The notes beneath the pieces were generated by a model. That model did no database searches. It was not told where the DNA came from and was given only the letters and a program-made list of their open reading frames with translations. A stretch of DNA of 64,000 nt from assembly GCA_009809945.1 (NCBI GenBank), contig WTPW01002229.1, positions 33,327 through 97,326 of the forward strand, in the 5' to 3' direction. Of this stretch, positions 46,606 to 57,110 are shown in pieces. Source of the stretch: Gigaspora margarita (taxonomy: Eukaryota > Glomeromycota > Glomeromycetes > Diversisporales > Gigasporaceae). The stretch's first letter is position 1, and each line of letters begins with the position of its first letter. Both the position numbers and the translations under genes were made by a program.

Positions 46606-47041
46606 GATTATCTCACCAATTCTCTGATTATTTTGTAGTTAGGTTTCTTCAAGTATGAACTATATATTTATTAAGTTTTATAGTCTTTGCATTCCTCTAT
46701 TAGTCTTTGCATTACGTTTTGTTCTAAATTATATATGATTTACTATTAAACCAATTTTAGGGTATTACACAGATTAGCCAATATGTTGTTCAAGAGACAA
46801 AATTACATATATGTTAAAATTTTAAAATAATTTGAATAACATTTTATTATTACAAGTTACACTTAGGCAAAAGAACTAAAAAAATTACAAATTTTTGAAC
46901 TTATCTAAAATTATAAAAGTATATTAATAAAATTTTTTCAAATAATTTCAAAATTTCAAAATATATGTAATTTTCTATTTCGAATAACTTTACTTTGATA
47001 ATTATTATCAATTTACTTAATATAATTATAACTTTTATATA
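46606..47041. repeat. Palindrome with module A ends
   Basis: From about 46,780 to 47,010, inverted arms carry AAAATTACATATATGTTAAA and AAAATAATTTGAATAA, centred near 46,890. The left part 46,606-46,730 shows nothing. Confidence 0.5.
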
Positions 47042-47597
47042 TACCGTAGTGCAGTGTTATATGTTTTGGCTGTCTACAGCCTTTTTTGGCTTGTCCACGT
47101 CCAAAATTGTCCAAACGTTCAAGATAGTCCAAAGCTTGTCCAGGCTTTAATAATTAATAAATCTATCTAAAAAATATATAACTATATATTTTTTTAGGTG
47201 ATGAACACATTCCAGTTAAAATTAAAATAGGTTGTCTTAATAAAATTTTAAGTAATTTTACTTTATTTAATTGTTCAAAATTGTTCAAAATTGTCCAAAT
47301 CATTGTTCAAGGCTGTCCTGTAACAACACTGCTATAGTGCACTGACCAAAGTACCTGGGTATAATGCAATCTACCCATAAAAAAAACTTACAAAAAACCC
47401 AGGTATATTATACAGCAGCAGGTCAGTATTGCAAGTAAAAAAAATTTTAAGCATATACATATTTTGCATTTACAATAAGCAGTCTAAAAATTTAAAAAAA
47501 CCTATATTTAATTAATAGAGGTCTTGTGTTTTGCACCAGGGTACTTTGCAATGGGGGGTATTGAAAAAGGGGGTACTTTGGTCAGTGCACTACGGTA
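47042..47597. mobile_element. TA-flanked MITE interrupted by a hAT-type element
   Basis: The terminus TACCGTAGTG continues after an inserted element as CACTGACCAAAGTACC. The complement of the right end (47,597) reads TACCGTAGTGCACTGACCAA. Diverged partial copies lie at 2085-2220 and 59,330-59,415. Confidence 0.7.
47052..47331. mobile_element. hAT-like element, 280 bp, inside the MITE terminus
   Basis: The ends are CAGTGTTATATGTTTTGG and, on the complement, CAGTGTTGTTACAGGACAG. The candidate 8-bp duplications CCGTAGTG (47,044-47,051) and CTATAGTG (47,332-47,339) match 6 of 8. The interior repeats TTGTCCAAA and TTGTTCAAAATTG words. Confidence 0.6.
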
Positions 47598-48240
47598 GCT
47601 ACGATATGTGATTATTTAAAAAAAGAATTTTTTAATTTTTTTTTTAGATAATTGTATGTCATAGCTACATATAAAAGTCAAACTTATATTAAATAAATCG
47701 ATAATAATTATCTAAATAAAGTTATTCAGAATAGAAAATTACATATATTCTGAAATTTTAAAATAATTTGAATAAAATTTTATTAATGCATTTTTATAAT
47801 TTCAGATAAGTTTAAAAATTTTTAATTTTTTAATTTTTTTCTTCAAAATATAACTTGTAAAAGTGTAATAATAAAATGTTATTCAAATTATTTCAAAATT
47901 TCAACATATAGAGGTGAGTCAGTAGAAAAGAGACAAATCATTTTTAGTAAAATTTTTTTAATTTTTAAATTTAAATATCTTAACAACTATTTAATCAAAT
48001 TTGCTAAAAAATTTTTATTTTAATCTTGAAATTATATAAAATTAAAATAAAAAAAAGATTAAATTTATTAAGATAGTTGTTAAGATATTTATATTTAAAG
48101 TCAAAAAACTTTTGCTTAGAAAAAATTTGTCACTTTTCTACTGATTCATTCTCATATATGTAACTTTGTTTTCTGAACAATGTTATTTAGAGCATTATTA
48201 TTGATTTACTTAGTACAATTTTAAATTTATATATAGCAAT
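47598..48240. repeat. Module A palindrome containing a family G MITE
   Basis: Arms with TAAATAAAGTTATTCAGAAT (47,715) and the complement-like CTGAACAATGTTATTTAGAG (48,173) enclose a 243-bp family G MITE at 47,911-48,153 (ends GAGGTGAGTCAGTAGAAAAG and, on the complement, GAGAATGAATCAGTAGAAAA). Inside the MITE is one module C hairpin (about 47,980-48,100). The sister palindrome at 46,960-46,990 reads through the site without the MITE. Confidence 0.7.
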
Positions 48241-48764
48241 TATAATTGATTATTTAAAAGAGCGAATCTATTTGTAACTAGCAGTGCTAGTTCTGAGCCA
48301 ATTAAATTGCAAGATTAGGTATAACAAAAAAAATTCAAAAAATTACAAATTGCAATAATTTACAATTATAACTATGAAACCATTATTTGTATCTAGCAAA
48401 AAATGTTTTTTGGGCTGTTTTATTATATAATAAATCTACTTTTAACTCTAAATCTAACTCTAACCCAAATTTGGTTACTGTCACCGCCAGTGACAAACAT
48501 ATTTTTTTATTTAAAAAAACAAAATTTAAAAATTTTTATTTATCAAAACTTCTATATAATCACAATTTTTTTTTTATTATAATTGTAATTATATAGAATT
48601 TTCTCTATATTAGTTACATCTCTATATAATTACCACTTTTTGTATTCTGAAGATGTGACTATATGGAGGTTTGACTGTAATTTGATATTTAGTTGCTTAT
48701 TTTTGGGTATATATGAATTGTGAGGGTGCTAATTTTCGGAGGATATTTAAAGGGCTTCCAAAAA
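48241..48764. other. A+T-rich region with pogo-like terminal words
   Basis: Repeated CTATATAATTACAA or CTATATTAGTTAC words at 48,548-48,690 belong to the right edge of the element ending at 48,677. Otherwise nothing is recognised. Confidence 0.4.
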
Positions 48765-50215
48765 TTACGTAATATTTTGTTACTAATAAATTTTAAAATT
48801 TTACCCCACCCACACCTGATACTCTATTAGCCAATCAAATTATATATTTTTTAATAGATGACCCGCCAGTTATCTGGTGCAAGATCATAGTATAACGTGA
48901 TGCAAATCACTATATAAATTATATATGCAGGAAATGCCAAGATTTTTTAACAATCATTCATATTAAAATTTTTTTGTACTAAGTTAATAGCTAATGCCCA
49001 CTAATTGAAAGTTGTAGAGCTTACTGAGATGCATCTAAAAGAGGTGAGATCGTCCAAATTGACCTAGTGGTTGCCAAGATATCTTTAAAAAACAATTGGC
49101 TGACTATATAAAATTACTATATAAACAATAGTTTGTTTACATAGTAATTTTATATAGTCGACCAATCATTTTTTAAAGATAACTTGGCAACCACTAGGTC
49201 AATTTGGACGATCTCACCTCCTTTAGATGTGTCTCAGTGAGCTTTACAACTTTCAATTAGTGGGCATTAGCTATTAACTTAGTACAAAAAAAAAATTTTT
49301 CCTTAGAGACACTTGGCATTTACACTCTATATGATAAACATATGAGATCTGCATCATGTTACACTATGATCTTGCACCAGATGACTGGCGGATCATCAAT
49401 TAAATTTATTTATATATTTTCAATTTATGAAAATTATAATAACTATTGCTCTACTGGTCCAATTTAGATGATTTAACTACCAAAATGTTTGTCTCGCTGA
49501 GGCGATTCTAACAAGACTAAAATCGTTAAAAACTAATTACAGGATCCCAAGATTGTACAACCTTTGTGTAATTTTAATAGTGATTTTTTAGAATCACTAA
49601 GTAAATTTTTTTAATATTGAATAACTTTTGACCCACTAGCCCATTTTGAATGATTTAACTACCAAAATGTTCATTTTAGTGAGACAATTCTAACAAGTTC
49701 AAAATTGCTAAATTCTAATCATAGGATTTCAAGATCAATAAGGATTTTATTATTTGTCTAACAATACAAATCTTTATCGATCTTGGAATTCTATTATTAA
49801 ATTTAGCAATTTTGGGCTTATTAGAATCATCTCACTGAGATGAACATTTTGGTAGTTAAATTATCTAAAATAGGCCAATGGATCAAAAATTATTCAATAT
49901 TAAAAAATTTACTTAGTGATTCTAAAAAATTACTATTAAAATTATACAAAAGTTGAACAATCTTGGGACTCTATGATTATATATTAACAATTTTGGGCTT
50001 GTTAGAATCGGCTCAGTAAGACGAACATTTTGGTAGTTAAATCATCCAAATTGGTCCAGCAGAGCATTAGTTATTAATAATTTTATAATTTAATACTTTT
50101 GGCCAAAATTATAAAAATTTGACTAGAATTATAATTATAACCTGATATTTTCAGGACTTACCTACTTACCAAAAAATTATGTAATTTCTGGAAGCCCCCT
50201 TAATTTCAGAGAAAT
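48765..50215. mobile_element. TIR element with two nested palindromes
   Basis: The outer ends carry AGGGCTTCCAAAAATTACGT (48,768) and, on the complement, GGGGCTTCCAGAAATTACAT (50,203). Inside are a 541-bp MITE, 48,857-49,397 (ends GATGACCCGCCAGTTATCTG and, on the complement, GATGATCCGCCAGTCATCTG; arms of about 230 bp), and a 640-bp palindrome, about 49,436-50,075, built from four module B' hairpins arranged two and two around 49,755. Confidence 0.68.
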
Positions 50216-50329
50216 ATGATAAGGGTGCTGACAGATATTACATAATATTATTGGATAGTAAAGATAAGACTAACATCTTACATTACACTATATAATATAT
50301 ATAATTCTATATATAATATAATTTATTGC

Positions 50330-51246
50330 AGGGTGTGGTGACTTAGAGAAGTTGGTAAGTTGTCATCCCAAGTGGCAGGTCTAGGGTTCAAATTTCACTG
50401 CTGATGCGTTGGAAAATAGACCTGTATTCTGGTATCTATTTCTTGTCAATAGCTTACTTGGTACACTATCTTGAATAGGAGCTTCAGTACACAAAATCCA
50501 AGGAACCAGAGAAATGGAACCCCATTTGGCAAGTCCCGAGTAGAGAGATAGCAAAGATTTTTAACAGTGCTACCAAAGCTGGAATATCAGAAACCAGAGC
50601 CAGAGAATCGAATAATAAGACTCTTGAGAAAGGAGTCCACCAACCTGGTCACTGGAGTCGTACTGAAGGAAAAGGACCTACATTCTGACAGTAGGTACCA
50701 AGAGAAGAAAGCCATATCGACCTTTCTGGACTAACTGGTTTGAAAGTTTGTAGATCTGGTGTAAAGACCAGTAGGATGGTAGAGGTAGTGCTAGAATCAG
50801 AGCGAATCTTGCAAGGATAGAAGTAGGTAATAGTAAAAAGTTACTGTAGCGTAGGTAATACCTGTGTGGAACAGGAACTGCTTTACCAAGTGTTTTGCAA
50901 GGATAAACTAATCCTAAAGGGATTCTATAATATATTCAGAACTGGCCTTGACTGACTTATATAACGGATGACTGTACTGGTGATACAAGAAGAACTGGCA
51001 GGAGGAGTAGGGACCAGAGAGTTTAAATAAGTAACTCTCTAATTGGGTTGCAAGTATGGTAACTAGTGTAGAACCTTCAAACAGACTACTTAAATTAGAC
51101 AACCAAAAGATGTACGTGTGGCTAGTTGTACTCTTATCTATATAACAAATGTCTGGGCACCTCTGGAGGTACCCATAGTCTAATTTACTTGAATAAAAGC
51201 CTTTCCCCAGAGCGAAAACTTTGATATAAAAAATATATATATATAT
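50330..51246 (+). mobile_element. SINE-A copy 3, 917 bp
   Basis: Target duplications ATAATTTATTGC (50,318-50,329) and ATAATATATTGC (51,247-51,258) match 11 of 12. The head starts AGGGTGTGGTGACTTAGAG, with B box AGGGTTCAAATTTC (50,383). The core lies at about 51,040-51,130, and the tail is CTTTGATATAAA. It is diverged from copy 2, and one T-run of five at 50,559 marks decay. Confidence 0.82.
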
Positions 51247-51309
51247 ATAATATATTGCTAATAGATTAAAAGTTTAAATATTTAATTAAATTTATATAAA
51301 ATACAATTA

Positions 51310-51804
51310 TATACTATAATAGTGTATTTTTGAGTGCTGAACAAGTTTACTTAGGGTCAAAGTTATAATTTATTAGTAAAATTTTGTGTAATGCTAAATT
51401 TTTTATATTTTTATTAATAAAAATATAGAAAATTCTGTATCATGCAAAATTTTACTAATGTATTATAAATTGAAGCTCTAAGTAAACTTGTCTAGTACTA
51501 AAAACTGCATTTTGACAATATATAATTATTTAATTTTTTTAATTTTTGAAATAAAGATGAGTAAAATTAATAAATTTTTATCAAAACGAAATATAGCTCA
51601 CCTTTATTCGAAAATTTAAAAAAATCAAAAAAATATATACTATATAGTATATTTTTTGATATTAAACATGTTTATATAGAGCTCAAAGTTATGAGTTATT
51701 GGTCAATTTTGCATTATATGGAATTTTCTATATTTTTATTAATAAAAATATAAAAAATTCAGAATTATACAAAATTGTACTAAAAATTTAACTTTGTACT
51801 CTAA
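51310..51804. repeat. Diverged double-hairpin satellite, left block
   Basis: Hairpins with TGCTGAACAAGTTTACTTAG, TTAGTAAAATTTTGTGTAA and TTTTTATTAATAAAAATATA alternate with hairpins of ATAAAGATGAGTAAAATTAA words, the plan of the 327-bp units at 927-1857. The block stops at CTCTAA, where F2 begins. Confidence 0.65.
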
Positions 51805-52249
51805 CATCAGCAAATTTAATAGTATAATCTTACATAAGATCTTACGAACTGTAATATAAGCAAAATATTACGTAATATATTTAAAAATATTTTGAAATAT
51901 CAAATTTTCAAAATATTATGAAAGTAATTTCGAAATATTTCAAAATATATTACGAAATATTTCGAACCCTTTCAAAATACTTTAGAACTAGAAAACCAAG
52001 CTGGATTAGTAGATTTGTAACCTAGATCGCACATTAGACTAATTTTTCGAAATACTTCGAAATAGTTTGATGATATTCAAATTCTGTATTACAAGATCAG
52101 ATTAGATCTTTTGTTTATAATTAGATCTTCTATTTTGTTTTTTTTTACTTTTTTGTTTTCATTTTTTGTTTTCGTTCATTTTTTTTGTTTTTGTTTGTTT
52201 TTTCATTTTTGTTTTATTTATTTATTTTTTAATTTTTTTATTTTATTTT

Positions 52250-53350
52250 TATTTCGGCACTTTACAAGAAAAACAACCAACTTTTTGAAACCTTGTGCAT
52301 ACCAACTACAACTTCTGATACTTTTATGAACACATTCTTAGCAATTTCTAAATTTTCAAGAACACTTCTTTAGAGAAATGGGCACAAGTTTTTACAAGTT
52401 TTTTGCAAGTTTTTGCAAGATTTTGCAAGTTCTTGCAAGGTTTCGCTTTATTTATTTTTTTATTTTGTGTTTTTTGTTTTTGTTTTTTTGTTTTATTTTT
52501 AAAAATTTTTTTATTAATTTATTTTATTTCGGCACTTTGTGAGAAAAACAAACAACTTTTGAAACATTGCGCATGCCAACTATGATTTCTAACACTTTCA
52601 AGAACACACCCCAGCAATTTCTAAATTTTCAAGAATACTTCTTTAAAGAAATAGGTGAAAGTTTTTGCAAGTTTTTGCAAGTTCTTGCAAGGTTTCGCTT
52701 TATTTATTTTTTTGTTTTGTGTTTTTTGTTTTTGTTTTTCTGGTTTATTTTTAAAATTTTTTTATTAATTTATTTTATTTCAGCATTTTGCAAGATAAAC
52801 AAACTACTTTTCAAAATTTTGCGCATGCCAACTACAACTTCTGACACTTTCAAAAACACACCTCCAGCAATTTCTAAATTTTCAAGAATGCTTCTTTAAA
52901 GAAATGGGCACAATTTTTTGCAAGTTTTTGCAAATGCTTGCAAGGTTTTGCTTCATTTATTTTTTCATTTCGTGTTTTTTGTTTTTGTTTTTTTTGGTTT
53001 ATTTTTAAATTTTTTTTTATTAATTTATTTTATTTCGGCACTTTGCGAGAAAAACAAATCTTTTCGAAACATTGCGCTTACCAACTATGACTTCTAACAC
53101 TTTCAAGAACACACCTCCAGCAATTTTTAAATTTTCATGAAAGCTTTTTTAAAGAAATGAGCACAAGTTTTTGCAAGTTCTTGCAAGGTTTCGCTTCATT
53201 TATTTTTTCATTTTGTGTCTTTTGTTTTTGTTTTTTTTTGGTTTATTTTTAAAATTTTTTTATTAATTTATTTTATTTCAGCACTTTGCGAGAAAATAAA
53301 CAACTTTTTGAAACCTTGCGCATGCCTGCTATGACTTCTGACACTTTCAA
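52250..53350 (+). repeat. Five tandem units of about 245-275 bp
   Basis: GGCACTTTGCGAGAAAAAC or variants recur near 52,255, 52,530, 52,781, 53,036 and 53,279. Each unit also holds TGCGCATGCCAACTATGAC, CAGCAATTTCTAAATTTTCA, and short TTTTTGCAAG subrepeats before a long T-rich tract. Apparent F-rich frames here are artefacts of the T-runs. Confidence 0.8.
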
Positions 53351-53582
53351 GAATGATAGAAAACAAAGAAGCAAAAATAATAGCTATCTATAAAGTAATT
53401 GAAAATAAGTGTATAGAGTTAGTTTTTTGTATATAGTAATAGAATTAGATGCAACAAAGTGCGAAAGTAGTTTAAAATATTTGTAATAATGTAAAAATAA
53501 TATGTAATATATAATAAAGTATGTATTAATTAAAAATGTATATTTAATAAATATAAAATATAATGTATAATAATAATAAATA

Positions 53583-53790
53583 ACGTCGTTCTTAGGGACT
53601 TATGAGGTATCCAGAAAAAGTCAGCACTTAGGACTCTTTGGAATTCGCCCGTAAAGGATAACTCGGTAATATGAACAATCAAGTTGGGGGTAGGCTTCGA
53701 TGATGGGAACTCGATAGTGGTGGATTGGATATACCAGATATCTGGGTTAACAAGTGAAAATTCTGGCGAAACGTTACAATAGTCAAAAAA
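53583..53790 (+). mobile_element. Retroposed sequence of unknown origin with poly-A end
   Basis: A G+C-richer 200-bp piece (CGTCGTTCTTAGGGACTTAT ... CGAAACGTTACAATAGTC) ends in a run of A. In F1 (12,725-12,780) the flanking sequences are joined without it, so it was inserted. No RNA polymerase III boxes or known small RNA were recognised with confidence. Confidence 0.5.
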
Positions 53791-54150
53791 AAAAAATTAA
53801 TAATTTTATATTAAATTGCAAAACTGTGCGAAATATTGCGAAACTGTGCAAAAAATTGCGAAAACCTGTAAAAAGCATGATTATATGAATATGTATATCA
53901 TTTATTTATTTTTTAAAAAATTTTGAAAATTTGCGAAAATTTGCAAATTATTGCGAAACAATATAAAAATATTAAAATATTGCCTCCTGCACGCATTAGT
54001 TTATTGATCTGCATGAGTATACAACTCCTGTAGGAGAGGTAATTTGCATTTTTTTATTTGGTCTATTCGCAATATTTCACAATATATTTCAAAATATTTC
54101 AAAATAATAACCGTAATATTACCGTAATATAACGAAATATATTATATAAT

Positions 54151-54814
54151 GTCCTGCGAGTTGATAGCATAGCGGTTATGCTCCCAGGATGCAAATCGAA
54201 GGTTGCTGGTTCAAGTCCCCTCAGAGGTGATAATGAAAAACCAGCCGGTTAAAAAGAAAATTTGTGAACCCGTGGTTTGTCAGCTGGCCAGAAAATCAGA
54301 AGGCATACTTAGGCAATTCCCGTAGTTGGGTTGCAGGTATGGCAGCTAGTGTAAAACCTGCAGGCGAACTACTTAAATTAGGCACCAAAAGTGCACGTGT
54401 GGCTAGATGCGTCCTCTTTTATGGCCTGGGTCTTCTGTCAGCATTTATAGGTTGTCTTAATTGGGCAGTTACTGTTGTCAAATTTGGGTAGTTAAGTGAA
54501 ACGAGTTAGAACCCGATTTGGATTAGCTGAAATCACAAGACGTAATGTGAGGCCTAAGTCTGAAAAGATACTACATGAACTCGTAGCGCAAACATTTTGA
54601 GAAGTTTCCTGGTTGTACCAATATCAATCGGTAGTGAATACACTAAAGATAGTAGTGAGAGAGTAAATCTCGGTGCCCACTGGGTATTTGGGCAGTCTGA
54701 AATAGGGCTAGCTGAATGTATGCTACGTAGAAATAGTTTAATATGTACTTTGTTAATTTATAATTAATAAAATATTAAGCATATGTAAGCAACCAGTGCA
54801 AGTTAAAAACAAAC
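54151..54814 (+). mobile_element. SINE-B, 664 bp, tRNA-headed
   Basis: Target duplications AATATATTATATAAT (54,136-54,150) and AATATATTATGTAAT (54,815-54,829) match 14 of 15. The head has TAGCATAGCGGTTATG (A-box-like) and GGTTCAAGTCCCC (B box) at 54,209. From about 54,322 to 54,410 it shares the core of SINE-A (GTTGGGTTGCAGGTATGGCA, GCTAGTGTA, ACTACTTAAATTAG, CGTGTGGCTAG). The head and 3' part differ from SINE-A. The 3' end is not a clean A-tail. Confidence 0.8.
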
Positions 54815-54911
54815 AATATATTATGTAATAAACTGTATTAAACGTAAGATTTTTGTTATATTACGGGCCATAATATCTTACATAAGATTATATATATATA
54901 ATTCGCTAATG

Positions 54912-55840
54912 AAGTAAACTTGTTTAGCACAAAAAGATACACTATATCAGTATATATTTGTTTGATTTTAATAAATTTTTAAATAAAGATGATCAATATT
55001 ACATTTTGATGAAAATTTACCAATTTTACTCATCTTTATTTCAAATATTAAAAAAATTAAATAAGGGGAGTAACAAAAATCAGGTGATTTTTTAGGGGAG
55101 GGAGGGGGTAAAAAAAGTTGAAATTATATATAAGAACCTGACAATATATATATTAAAGAAGAGGGAGGGGGGTAGACCTCTGATAAAAAATAATCAGGTG
55201 ATTAATGACACGGCCCTAATTATATACCACCAGAATCGAATATTTAGTGCTAAAAAAGTTTACTTAGGGCTCAAAGTTATAATTAATTAGTAAAATTTTG
55301 CATAATACAGAATTTTCTATATTTTTATTAATAAAAATATAGAAAATTTAGCATCATGCAAAATTTTACTAATGAATTATAACTTAGCCCTAATTAATTT
55401 TGTTTAGCACTAAATTCTACATTATTTTGGTATATAATTATTTAATTTTTTTTTAATTTTTAAAATAAAGATAAATAAAATTAGTAAATTTTTATCAAAA
55501 ATACATTTTTGCTCATATTTATTTAAAAAATTAAGAAAATTAAAAGAATATATACTGAAAAAATGTATTTTTTAGTTTGAACAAGTTTACTTAGGGCTCA
55601 AATTTATTATTCAATAGTAAAATTTTGTATAATACGAAAATTTCTATATTTTTATTAATAAAAATATGAATAATTCTGTATTATGCAAAATTTTACTAAT
55701 GAAATATGACTTTGAACACTAAATAAACTTTTTTAGCATGTAAAAATACTTATTTCTGTATATAATTATATTTTAAATAAGTTTATTTAGAGCCCAAAAT
55801 TATAATCTATTAGTAAAATTTTAATCAAATTTTTTTAAAA
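54912..55840. repeat. Diverged double-hairpin satellite, right block, with a small MITE
   Basis: This continues the array cut by F2. Module A words lie at 54,913, 55,250, 55,400, 55,580 and 55,730, with TTTTTATTAATAAAAATA centres. A MITE of about 150 bp (55,065-55,213, sharing words with 39,390-39,495 such as GATTAATGACACGGCCC) interrupts it. Confidence 0.6.
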
Positions 55841-56089
55841 ATCAACCAATTAGAATCATCTTATATGGGAGCAGAATATTTATTTTTGCAAATGATATAA
55901 ATCCAAAAAGAAAATTTGACATAAAAATAAACTAAGTTCGTGAAATTAAAAAGTTAGTGTTAGGACGTTAGGGTTAGATGCTATAGTAATTTTTTTTTCC
56001 AACTTAGGCAGTTTTGCCAGTACTTTTATTTTGTCAAATACATATATAATCACAAATGTAAGATATACTACTAAACTACTAATAAGTCT
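55841..56089. other. A+T-rich spacer
   Basis: Nothing recognised. Confidence 0.4.
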
Positions 56090-57110
56090 GACATCATTCC
56101 TTTTTGATAAACAAGAACAAATGTGACCTACTGCACTGATTTAAGCCAGGAACTTTGTCAGACTGCCTACTTTTAAACCTTCTTCTCCTAGTTTCCTGAG
56201 TAAAAGAATTCTACTAGAAAAAAAAACTCATTAAAAAGAAAAAAAGGGGAAGAGATAAACTAAGTGGGGAAAATCTACTACTACCTAAACGAAAAACCAA
56301 ATACAATTAAAAGAAAAAATAAAGAAAGAAGAAAAAGATAAAAAAGATGGTCTATGACAAAAGAATTTCACCTATAAGAGGCTAAAAGTAACAATTATAT
56401 AATACTATACAAAAAGCAATAGGTATTATATGTACAAAAAAGAAAAAACCCTTGAAGAAAAAAAACAAATCTAATAAACTATAGCTAAAACTAGAAACAG
56501 AAACAAAATTTCATTTTTTCTCCATTTTACGTAACATTTTATTTGATTTTGACCTGTTCATAAATCATACACGTGATATTTCTTGTTTACCTCGAAAGGT
56601 CTGTGGTTTGGCTGAGGTAACGATCTGATATGGTAGCCGCATTCCCAATTTGGAAGAAATAAACATTGCTGATCTTTTGGATGAGATAAGCCAAATCGCC
56701 CACTTTGTTAAAATTTGAGAAAGCCAAAAGAGCAAGAAAATTATCAAGTGGTCCAACTTGTTTTGTGGATTTAAAATCATATAAGTTTTGCAGTCGATAG
56801 AAAATTATATAGCTTTCACTAAAAACTCAAACAAATGTTTGAACTTTGTGACAAAGACTTCCAGTCACATTGTAACCAACTACTATTCAATAGTTTTTGT
56901 GTTTTATACCAGAGAGCCCTAACCAAGAGCTTCTTTTTTAGCTCTCTTTTAGTCATTCCAGAAAGAACTCTTGTTCTCGGATATTCCAAAAGAAGGTTTG
57001 TATTAGAAAGTTGCATAATATCTATAGGATTTTTACAGTTTGGTTTTTTTGAAAAAGTTAGTCCAGATGATTGTCAGAAAGAGTGAGGCTATAGGAGGTT
57101 ATAGTAATAA
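56090..57110. repeat. Dispersed repeat R, copy 2
   Basis: Collinear with 32,490-33,560 (CTACTACCTAAAC, AAAAACCAAATACAAT, CCCAATTTGGAAGAAATAAA, ATTGCTGATCTTTTGGAT, AAAGCCAAAAG). A minus-strand frame of 71 codons (56,780-56,565) crosses the best conserved part, but no domain is recognised. Confidence 0.5.

Larger units (their letters stand above)
44235..48677. mobile_element. Possible pogo-like TIR pair split by nested elements
   Basis: The left edge TAGTCTAACCTCTATATAGT and the complement of the right edge CAGTCAAACCTCCATATAGT are inverted, each next to TA. CAGTCAAACCTC is a pogo-type terminus; a lone one recurs at 61,729. The space between holds a hAT element, several palindromes and MITEs, so treating these as one element is an inference. 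Confidence 0.4.
51805..54911. mobile_element. F-family element F2, 3.1 kb
   Basis: It starts CATCAGCAAATTTAATAGTA and ends GAATTAGCGAATTAT-like, written on the plus strand as AATTCGCTAATG. It lies within a module A word: CTCTAA at the left and AAGTAAACTTG at the right rejoin to CTCTAAGTAAACTTG. The interior has TTTCGAAA-type words, T-rich tandem units (52,250-53,350), a CTTCGTCGCATA-like block in reverse, a poly-A insertion (53,583-53,790) and SINE-B. It is less symmetric than F1. Confidence 0.7.

Noticed and set aside
54264-54491. 75-codon frame in SINE-B
   Set aside because: It lies across the shared SINE core, which is conserved as DNA between families in different frames.
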